64,000 nt of DNA from contig JASANC010005889.1 of NCBI GenBank assembly GCA_030248135.1, positions 1 to 64,000 of the forward strand, in the 5' to 3' direction. This DNA is from Theristus sp. LFF4_11 (taxonomy: Eukaryota; Nematoda; Chromadorea; Monhysterida; Xyalidae). The stretch's first letter is position 1; the number at the start of each line of letters is the position of its first letter. The notes under the pieces are model-generated. The model was not told the origin of the DNA. It saw only the letters and a program-made list of their open reading frames with translations, and did not search any database. The position numbers and the translations under genes were made by a program. Positions 12,701 to 21,747 of this stretch are shown here, piece after piece.

Positions 12701-14514
12701 TTTTGTTCACTGTTTTCAAAACTGATGCACAAAACTTATGGAATGCGTTCTTCACCAACCTGATATCATTCGAATCACTGGTGCTTTCCTCTTGGCCGAA
12801 CCGATAGTACAGAATGAAGTCATCGACAGTGCGCGTGTTGACCAACTGCGCCTTCATGTCGCGCATGATCATCGACAAGTGCTCCATGGCTAACAGCTGC
12901 AAATGCAATGCAAACGTGCTGGTGGTGCACGAATGACTGTGCCACTGGCGAAGGCATCCAATCGGCATAAAACTTAAGTCTGCGAAGACTTTAAACTCGG
13001 TCATAACACACTAGCAATGTTACGCCGTCAGTCACAAACCAACACACGATATCGCAACAGCGCGTGTCGCTATGCTTATGCATGCGTGTGTATTTTCTGG
13101 TCGACTGTCAACACAAAGTTTCTAAATCTTACACACTTGTTTTTTCGTCGAACTATCGTATTCGTCAAAATGCCACGCGGCAAACCTTTCGGAATCGGAT
13201 GCGTTGTGCTCTCCGTCGAGCGCAAAGTGACGTTCAAGCGAGTGACGATACGCAGTCAGCTGGAACAGAACAACCAGCCTTGTTCATCCTTCTTATTAGC
13301 TACTGACCCATTAAACCAAAACAAAATTGCAGTAAAAACTGATTGAGGCTTTGCAGGTGTTTTTATGGCCCTAAAATGAACTGCGTCAAACAATAACGGT
13401 TATTTTCGATTGTTTCTGTCCTGAACGTCACCATATCATCGAGTTCACTGGCCGGCTGTACGGTGTGTCGTGGCAGTGGATTCGTGTCGCAGAATGTTAC
13501 CACCGGAAATGGACGCTCCACGGAGACGATCTTGAGAAGAAAAGCGCGGGAAAACTGGGTAAATTATCGCTACTCATTTGAATGGGTCTCGTTCTGGCAG
13601 GACTGTCTCTGATCTCAACCAAATTGCGACCATTGATATGTAAGCACTTTCTTCTTCCCCTGGTTGGCTGGACGAACATTTCAGACTTTCGAAAAATCTC
13701 TCGCCAACCCCCCCTAAACTATGTTGTTGTTGTTGCTTTGCGGCTGGCAAGTGTTGTGCGAACTCATATCATATGTCAGCTCGGCTCTGCATATGGCAGC
13801 CCATGTGGCAGTTTATCCTGCGGTTTTTGATTTATGATGCGCGCGTCTAACGCCGCTGTGAGGGGGATGCCAGGGATCGTGCACACCGGTCGGCAATCCC
13901 AATGAGCTCCGGGTTGCCGACGACGAAGGCACGTGCACCATCACCGCCGACCACCAAACAAACCCAATCGCTGACCGACCTTGGTCGAGATGGCGACGTC
14001 AAACTCAACGAATCGCAGGATCAACGAGACGCACTGGTGCATGAGAACACAACAGAACACGACGACGATGGCCAGCCACAGCCAACGCATGCAACTGCAA
14101 CGCACGGCCAACCAATCAGCGGATTGCACAGCAAATATGGAGCTAGCGCAAAAGGCACCATGTCGAACATTTATGGTGAGTGCCTTTTTGATTTACGGGC
14201 AGTATCGGGTCTGAAAGGCGCTCCGACTCCGATACAAATATCGCAATGAACGAAATCAGAAACAAGCTTTTCAACCACAAAAAACGTGTCGTTTTGCCAC
14301 GTTTGTTTCTTCTGCGCAAACACGATAACGCCAAAGCAATGTCGGCTCCAAAATTGTGCACGTGCAGAACGTTCACGCCAAGCTTTTCAAACTGTCACAA
14401 TTCTCTTGAATCGAAAAACGGAACGCACGCTCGCTTGGTGGTGCCAATGTGCGGGATTCCGTGCGCCGTCGTCCACGCGCAGAACTCGGCCAGCAATACA
14501 CGCAGCTGACCCAT
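9736..14514 (-). CDS. DEG/ENaC-family cation channel subunit
   Basis: Twelve exons, descending: 14514-14429, 14094-13980, 13530-13432, 12896-12760, 12677-12580, 12205-12045, 11803-11699, 11530-11470, 11341-11242, 11158-11035, 10643-10476, 9960-9736. All phases match, giving about 492 aa. Family signatures in order: the N-terminal His-Gly gating motif (FCAWTTAHGI); TM1 (residues about 31-50); FPVVTFCDTNP just outside it; the extracellular block FGVCYTFN...GMGLEVMLW; RLPSPYSDC; the cysteine-rich FDCSCPPSC; then LLSDIGGQMGLWMGMS leading into TM2, with the Gly-x-Ser selectivity filter (GMS). Such channels are trimeric, sodium-selective plasma-membrane channels gated by peptides, protons or force. 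The gating stimulus cannot be told from sequence. The ATG at 14514 is chosen because the HG motif follows after 18 residues. The start of exon 10 is the least certain junction. Intron 11 contains a MITE. Confidence 0.9.
10192..10457 (+). mobile_element. MITE family B in DEG/ENaC intron 11
   Basis: Starts CAGTACGGCCGAATAAATGA and ends ...GGCCATACCG, flanked by TA (10190-10191, 10458-10459). The right part carries the family hallmark GAAAAAAGCTGCCATGTTTA. Other copies: 29150-31313 (interrupted), 48559-48826, 51889-52166, 52377-52643 and 57247-57513. Confidence 0.9.
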
Positions 14515-15107
14515 GAGCACTCGATGTTGGCGGCGGACAGTGGGGACACACCCTGTAACACGAAATGAAAACTGGGAGGGGGGCGCGGGGGCAGGCTTGG
14601 TTGGTCGGAAAGCTGCCCGACCACAATCGCAATGACGAGCTGCGACAGAAAGGGGCGCTCAGGGCGTATGCGTCCAGTCTCACTGCAAACCACAGACAAT
14701 CCAGTTTAAAACGATCAGCTGCTTATCAGTTCGCCTCGCAGATTAGCCCAACCATCCAGCTGGATGTGGCCAATCGCCGTGCCAGAATGCACAACTTGTA
14801 TACATGCTGCACAGGTTGCCCGTATTAACTGGCGAAACTGTAAAACAGCGAACTGTTTGAGGAGCACAAAAATTACGAGCGAGCACCGTATTATGACCAA
14901 CCTGGTTCTCCGTTGTATCCAAGCAACTGTATGCAGAGCATTCGACGGCATTTTTTCAGAAACGAAGTACCAATAATGACAGACTTTATCACACGTTTAC
15001 CATCCACAGCAATCGATGGTCAAGGTTTCTGCAAAGTGCCTTCAAATGCGTGATGCATCATTATTATAACAGCTGCATCTGCAGTTCCGGTGCTCATCCT
15101 CCATAAA
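14515..15107. other. 5' flank of the DEG/ENaC gene
   Basis: No gene is recognised. This stretch must hold the promoter and 5' UTR of the minus-strand channel gene. A spliced leader or upstream non-coding exon is possible: an acceptor-like TGTTACAG (minus strand) ends near 14553. Confidence 0.4.
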
Positions 15108-15299
15108 GGCGCGTTTAGCAATTAGTTTTTCTTACGTACGCACGGAACGCACGTCGTTCTAAATGCGGGGCGCAAAACAGTCGTTTCGTTTACGCCACAC
15201 GACAAAACTGAAAACTGCGCACCGCATTTAGAACGACTGAAGTGTCGTGCATACATACGGAAAACTAATTCGCGTGGGCAAAAAGTTGTGTGGTATGTC

Positions 15300-16029
15300 T
15301 AGAGATGTCAAGAAAAAAAAATTTTCTATTTTTTTTTAAATTTTTTTTTTAAATGAAAGTTGTTCAGAATTTTTCAGGGAGTCCGAATATCACCATCTGA
15401 GGAGCCACCGACTTACCATATGACCCCCACTCATATGGGAGGAGGGTGAAAATTTCAGACTTGGTTTCGGCGACCCCATTTTCCCACCGACGACATCACG
15501 TCTCGTGTTTTGCCTCTCAATTCACCTCAAATAACACGGAAACAAGTTTAACAACAAACCGGTGTGATCATGCTGACGACACGAGGCGAAACAGCAACGA
15601 GCAACCAACGAAGTTACGCTTGCAGTGGCAGCCAGTGCAATTTCGACCTTTCGAGATCCTGAAAAACGATGCGTAAATGTGAGTTCTCTGCTTCTATCTC
15701 ACCTTAGCGACATCGGAATTTGTTGAACTAGCCTTTGCGACGCTCAAGTACTTCAATGCGCGAGTCGATCATCACTCACCAAGGCTGAAAACAGTCGATA
15801 AATCAATCCAGAATACCACCTGCAGCGTTGAAGACTAAGTGACAAGGTAAAGTCAAAGAAAATTTTTGTTGAACTTTCGAAAAATTATGCCAAAAAGGGC
15901 ATTTTCAGGGCACATTAAAGAAAAAATTTCAAAAATTTTTAATAAAAAAAATTAAAAAAATGCTCATTTTTTTACATTTTTTTAAAAAAAAATTAAAAAA
16001 AAAAATTTTTTTTGACCCTTACATCTCTA
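15300..16029. mobile_element. hAT-like MITE, 8-bp target duplication
   Basis: Ends TAGAGATGT in inverted orientation, flanked by direct copies of GGTATGTC (15292-15299, 16030-16037). The interior near both ends is poly-A/T. The Harbinger-like fragment at 48827-49181 carries the same site uninterrupted (48991-48998, reverse strand), which confirms the exact ends. It shares an internal segment (TTGAACTTTCRAAAAATTATG) with the element at 24560-25543. Confidence 0.9.
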
Positions 16030-16387
16030 GGTATGTCCGAACGTGCGGACGGACAAGCTTGCGTTCGGGAATTAGAAAACGTGCAGCATCCGTCATACGA
16101 CTGTCGTTCTAAATGCCGTGACCAAAAATAGTCCGTTCTGTTGCGGACAAAAATGCAAATGTCTGCCCTAGCAAATTTGAAAACGGGAATTGACAAATTT
16201 TATTTTTTAGTGATCATCTCCCTTGCATTCCCTCCCCTTCCCCTACCCTCTTCCCCATTTTGCATTCAGTTTGTCGTCGCATTTTTATCACATGTGTTCT
16301 CAAGAAGCGCATGTAAAAATCTAAATTCTTTCAGTTTTGGTATATACAAACTGAATTTGAACAAATTTTGATTTGGATCTTTCAAAA

Positions 16388-16494
16388 ATGGAAAATGCTG
16401 ACCCAAAATCTCCGCCGACGCCGATCAGTTCGCTCGACGAAGCGCAGGTGACAGAGAAGCTGATCGAAGCTGTTTTGCTTTTTTGGAGCCAGCA
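16388..16494 (+). pseudogene. N-terminal coding fragment, possibly the Harbinger accessory protein
   Basis: A frame from ATG 16388 encodes about 36 residues, including ISSLDEAQVTEKLIEAVLLF, and is then broken by the G-rich insertion at 16495. With the insertion and one target copy removed, it continues into a Ser/Pro/Thr/Lys/Asn-rich stretch from the CAAA repeat. PIF/Harbinger elements usually encode a second, Myb/MADF-like DNA-binding protein. 'TEKLIEAV' resembles the start of a MADF helix, but this is a weak inference. Confidence 0.3.
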
Positions 16495-17061
16495 CAGTAC
16501 CGAAGGCGAAAGCAAATTTTCGAGGGGGGGGGGTGTCGTCACGTGGGGGGGGGGGGGTGCCGAAAATTTTTCAGTGGGGGGGTGTCAGTCATGGTACAGT
16601 GACACCCCCCCCAGGCGTGGGCCATGGGGGGGGGTGCACTATTGTAGAAAATTTTCTGGGGGGGGTGCACACCCCCCACCCCACCCATGAGATTTTTTGG
16701 CTTAAATTTTGAAGGAAAAACGCTAAATTTTGCTGCAAAATCTTTGAAATTACAATGAAGAATGTCAAGTTATCATATATTTAGCTTATATTATGGACTT
16801 TAAAGACAAAAAATCATGATTTTTGAGCAAAAATTCATGATTTTTGGGTGGTCCGAGAAATTTTTTGGGGGGTGTCACTGTTACTTAGGTCCATCTAGTG
16901 GGGGGTGGGGGGGGTGTCTAGCAAATTTCGAGGGGGGGGGGTGTGGATGGTCCAGTGTCAGGTTTTGGGGGGTGGGTGTCGCGTGACCCACCCCCCCCAC
17001 GCGGAGGTCTCGGGTGCTCTGGGGGGGTGTACCCCCCCACCCCCCCTCGTCTTCGGTACTG
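16495..17061. mobile_element. hAT-like MITE with long G runs
   Basis: Inverted ends CAGTACCGAAG are flanked by direct AGCCAGCA copies (16487-16494, 17062-17069). Both subterminal parts consist of G8-G13 runs separated by TGTC-type spacers, and the centre is AT-rich. It disrupts the reading frame that starts at 16388. A structurally similar but different element is at 37586-38064. Confidence 0.85.
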
Positions 17062-17092
17062 AGCCAGCAGCCCCCTTCTCCGAAACCAGCAA

Positions 17093-17137
17093 GCAAACAA
17101 ACAAACAAACAAACAAACAAACGAACAAACAAACAAA
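17093..17137. repeat. (CAAA)n microsatellite
   Basis: About eleven CAAA units with one interruption (CGAA). It lies within the Harbinger-like element. Confidence 0.95.
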
Positions 17138-17451
17138 CAACGAAAAACAACAGTTTCCAGTAGATTTCAGTTTTCTTTCTTTTCAAAACAGGCAAGTAGA
17201 CCCACCAAATAAAACTGAGCATTTTTTCCCGTTGCCCCAACATCTAAAATACCTTGATTTTCAACTTAAAATTAACAGACACTGGAAAATATGAACTTTT
17301 CCGCACATCCGTCGAACGACTTTTTGCTGCCAGCAGCAAAAAGTCGTCGGACAGTCGTGCGCAAGAAATTCTAATTCGCGTGCGCATTTGTCTTTTTACG
17401 CACGGACAAACAGTCGTTCTAAATCCCGTGCGCAAAACAGTCGTGTCGGAT

Positions 17452-18322
17452 CGGGGGGGTACAATTCCGGCCCGCTAATTCCGGCCTGAAGAGTTCCGGC
17501 CCGCTCATTCCGGCCCGAAGAATTCCGGCCCGAAGAATTCCGGCCCGGATAATTCCGGCCCGAAGAATTCCGGCCCGGAGAATTCCGGCCCGATGAATTT
17601 TCGCCAGCACGAACAATATTAAACCACGAAGTGTTGTTTGGTAATCAAATATCGATGTTCACATGTTACAGTATATATTTTCAATGATGTTTGGAAACTG
17701 ATTTTAGTTAATGTTGTTAATTGATTTTTTTGGAAAGAGAAACCGTTTTCAACATAATAAAAAAAAAGATTTTTTTATCACGAACCAGGATTTGTGAACC
17801 ATCACTTATTAACTGATTTTTGTTTGTGCTGTGTGTTGTCCCTTTTGGTATCATTTCTGCATTATTTGATTTGCGTGATCTTGCTGGCTGGTTTGCATTT
17901 TCATAATTTCAGACGTGACTTTTTTGTGCTTCAAAAAATGTCTTGTTTTGGGCAAATTTCGCTGGGTGGGGTGTCAAGCAAATTTCGAGGGGGGCACTAG
18001 TGCAGAAATACAAGTATTATGTTGAACTTGCTGGAACAAAAATACAAACCTCAGGTATAATTCTCCTCGGCTAACAAAGCTTCAAACTAGCTGTACGAAT
18101 TTCTTTATTCACGTTGTGAATAATTATTACCAATCGATATTTGATTACCAAAAATCACTTCGTGGTTAAATATTGTTCGTGCTGGCGAAAATTCGTCGGG
18201 CCGGAATTCTCCGGGCCGGAATTCTTCGGGCCGGAATTCTTCGGGCCGGAATTCTTCAGGCCGGAATTCTTCGGGCCGGAATGAGCGGGCCGGAATTTCG
18301 CGGGCCGGAATAGTACACGAGC
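17452..18322. mobile_element. Foldback-like element with 15-bp repeat arms
   Basis: Arms of about 200 bp are inverted copies of each other. The outer part of each consists of eight or nine tandem copies of AATTCCGGCCCGAAG. The inner part (from about 17597 and ending about 18190) is unique, starting GAATTTTCGCCAGCACGAAC. The element is flanked by direct copies of CGTGTCGGAT (17442-17451, 18323-18332), a 9-10 bp duplication. Foldback elements of Drosophila have the same architecture and are grouped with Mutator-like elements. No transposase is encoded. Confidence 0.85.
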
Positions 18323-18534
18323 CGTGTCGGATAGACGTAAGTCACACGCACGAAATTCTAATTCGCGTGGGCACAAGTTTTTTTGCGTGCGCACGGACAA
18401 CGTTCTGAATCATGCGCGCAAAACAGTCGTTACGTGCGAACGACAGTCATGCGTACGAAATTCTAATTCGCGTAGCCATTTTTTAAGTTCTGTCTCCGTG
18501 CGTTCGCACGAAAATCTAATTGCTAAACGCGCCT

Positions 18535-21242
18535 TAAACGCGCCTTAACAGAGGAAAGAAAAAAATTCAAAAACTGAATGTATCATTTTCACCTTATCAA
18601 AAAGGCGTGGCTCAGGATTAAGATTAGATTTAGGATTAGGAGCCTACAACGACTCATTACAAGCAAGTTCTGATCGAAAATAAAAAGAATGCATACAAAT
18701 CCTCGAAATCTTATTAACTTGAAAAAACATTCGTTTCCGTGATTACGGTGAAAATAATTCGCTGAAGAAATTTGCCGAACATCCCAATTTCGAATTTATT
18801 CTTCCAACAATCCCGCTGCGAAACAAACAAGCAACAATAGAACATCGGTGTTCATATGGAAATAAAACTATGATGAAATCGGAGTTTCACACACCGTAAA
18901 CGTATCACAATAAAAAGTGCCTTTTTGTCGCATATTCAAAAAAACGGACAAGGAGGAAAAATATTGTTGAATATTGTGCCAGTCTTTCTGTTCAGAAAAA
19001 ATCTGTGAAATTTCAACAACAAATCATGAAAGTGTTCAGAAACAATAACATTTCAGAAATCTACCAAACCGAAAACAATCAACCTATCAATCAATGAAAA
19101 AACAATAAAATCAATCGTTGATGCTTGGAAGGTGTCGAAGGTAAAGTTAACAACACGAATCATAACAAAACAAAAACAAAAGACAGCAAACTTTCGAGAA
19201 AAGTGCCCCTAAATATCGTTGGAGTTCACATTCAAAGAATGCGCACGCAGATCTGACTCGGTTGCTGAAGAGATTGAATACACGGGTACCCCTGGAAAAA
19301 TATTCATTCGCAGTGCAAAAATTATTCAGTGCCAAAACAACAATCATATTATAAGAACACAGGGTTTGTAAAATTCTGTTTTAAATCTATTGATCAATGC
19401 AACAAAGGTCACAAAACGCCCATAAAAACAGTGTTTTTTAATTCCAGAAATTCAACGTTCTCAAATCAGCAGCATCAAACGCACAGAAAGAAATTGAAAG
19501 CACATGAAAAAACCGATTGGGACACCTACATATCCATCAAAAAAACAATATTGGCTAGACAACAAGAAAACATACGAAGGCCCTTTAAACGAGGTCGTTG
19601 GGCACCATCAGAAAAATTCAAACAGCCTCTTAGAGGGTTTGGAAATTTCAATGCAGGATGTGCAATAAAACCGAACGAACCTAACAGAGGCAGAAAAAAT
19701 ATTATAATTTACAACGTCATTCAAATCATTCAAAAATTACTTGTTTTCTAACCCCTATAGAAAACCCGGAACTAGCAAAATGCACAATTGGCTGACGGGC
19801 CATTTAACAAAAACATGTGACTGACAATTGGATTAGTAGCCAAAGCAATATGAGATTATCAGCTAGTCAGTGAGTTGCCTTTGCCAATGAGCCCGCGCAC
19901 AGTTTTGCGGAATATGTCGACTTTGTTGGGGAACTAAGGCAGCATCTTGTGGTTAATGACCACTAGGCGCTAACAGAATTTCGCTGGAAAGCAAATATCA
20001 CGAAGTATTGCGACAACGAAAAGATTCCGACAATTTATACAAATATCTCAGGTAATAAAAAAATCTCCGAAAAAAACGAAGCAAACAACAAAGAAAAACA
20101 AGGGAAATATCTGAAAATATTTTCAATTACCGAATTGTGATTTAGAAGTTTCCTCGATTTCGACTGAAATACACGCAATCAGTAATATCACAGCACCGAC
20201 TATAATTCGTCGCTCCGTGGAACGACACAACAATGAAATAACAAATGTACAGTGAATGGATCAATCGTGAAAACAAATATCAACCAAGCGGGCAGGAGCA
20301 GCCGCCCCACGTGCCCGGGTGTTCTATTCAATTGTTCTGTTTTAAATTCAAATTCAGCCAATCAATATCTCAATACGAACCAACCAGTTGACTATTGTGG
20401 ATTTATTCAAACGTGTCCCGACTAAAATGACGTCATTTGCTTTAAAAACGCTCGTTTGTCAAAGTAAAGGCACTAAAATGCCAGTTTGGTGTGACTGATT
20501 CGATATTCATCATTTGTTTGCGGGAAGAAATCGGCTAAACGGAAAGTCTGGTTTGCAGTGAACGGCAAGCGCATGTTTGGCAGCACATGACGTCATTTCA
20601 GTGGGACAGGTTCAAAAAAATAGGTCATACTATAAAACACTAACATAATCAGTAGACATGCGAAACCGCTCCTTCTGCATCTGGCAAAACGCTTCACATA
20701 CAAATTTGTTACCAAAATAATGAAATCTACAAACACGGTTGAACTCTACACAAAACCCGAACCACCACAATACCAAACAACAATGTTTGAGAAAAAATAG
20801 GCATGCAAAATGGCCGTTAAGTTCAGGTATATTCAACACTCAAGTGCACGAACACAGTGTACAACGTGATAGCAGAACTCCAGACAAACACCATTGTTCG
20901 ATACAATGTGCCCTGAATAGCTCAAAGCTAGTTGTTTCAACCGCTCAGCCACATAAAACTGTAAGTCCTGTAGTTTAGTTTCAGCACAGAAGTGGACGGA
21001 CACAATGATACAAGAACTACAGAGCAAGAAAAGTCGCCTGTGTTGCGTTTCTTCAGTCCGTTTCTTTCGCAGAATACTAGAGCACACGAACGGTTCACGT
21101 ACGGAATGGATCGGGTTCGGTCTGAATCGAAGCCGCACTTGTGACAAAGTATGTCTTCGCTCCAACCCGATTCCGTTCTCTCCATTATCGACGCGCTCTG
21201 TATTCTGCTGAACAGATGACAGGTTCAACAAACATGATGACA
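18535..21242. other. Intergenic, AT-rich, no gene recognised
   Basis: A 140-codon plus-strand frame (19329-19751) is Lys/Asn/Gln-rich, without a recognisable domain or obvious splice partners; I do not call it a gene. Nothing else stands out. Confidence 0.4.
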
Positions 21243-21740
21243 TGTCGCCTCCGTGGCCCGGTGGTTAGCACGTTCGCCTTCAACTCAGAAGGTGACGGGT
21301 TCGATCCCCCACGGAGGATGACAAACTGCCGCCAGTGTAGCTCTCTACTCTAATAACCACACTCGTTTTCAACTAAAGCTTTCGGATTCGCTGCCCTGCG
21401 GGGATATAGCGACCGCAGGCCACCGAAACCGAAATCGGGCTAAGATCACTGGTGCCCCAGGACAGAGCGGGGCTTAGAGGCTGTCCCCCTCACGTGGCGA
21501 GGGTATTGGTTCCACGGGATGGTGAGCCGTCCGTTCCCCAATCCCACCGGAGTTTGGTACCTTCGGGTTTCCGGAATCGGTGGGGGGCGTGCTTCAAATA
21601 TTAAAAAAAAACCAGCGGCACATCACAAACCGACGCCCAACGGCAGCGTTGTATACGGCAGGGTCTCCGTATCTCATGCTGTCTTAACAGTTTTAGCGGA
21701 GCATCCCGCATTCTTGCGAAATAAAATGAATGAATGAAAG
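21243..21740 (+). mobile_element. tRNA-derived SINE, long form
   Basis: The head carries pol III boxes: A-box-like TGGCCCGGTGGTTAGCACG and B-box GGGTTCGATCCC. The flanks CCTCCGTG/CACGGAGG pair like an acceptor stem. The anticodon arm is not canonical, so it is not a functional tRNA gene. The body includes GGAGTTTGGTACCTTCGGG (21549-21567), also present in the SINE at 50008-50235. The tail is AATAAAATGAATGAATG. It ends next to the stop codon of the OATP gene (21748) and so may supply its 3' UTR. Confidence 0.75.
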
Positions 21741-21747
21741 CGTTCGC

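Larger units (their letters stand above)
15108..18534. mobile_element. PIF/Harbinger-like element, with three insertions
   Basis: Terminal inverted repeats AGGCGCGTTTAGCAATTAG are flanked by TAA on both sides (15105-15107, 18535-18537), the 3-bp duplication typical of PIF/Harbinger. Subterminal sequence is made of inverted ~30-bp blocks ending in GAAATTCTAATTCGCGTG. The element is split by insertions at 15300-16029, 16495-17061 and 17452-18322. Without them it is about 1.26 kb, too short for a full transposase gene. A related fragment lies at 48827-49181. Confidence 0.75.

Noticed and set aside
13902..14249. 115-codon plus-strand frame opposite DEG/ENaC exon 2
   Set aside because: It is antisense to the TM1 exon, which has clear family motifs and matching splice phases.
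21248..21320. Possible tRNA gene
   Set aside because: A- and B-boxes and acceptor pairing are present, but the anticodon stem-loop has the wrong loop size and a long SINE body follows.
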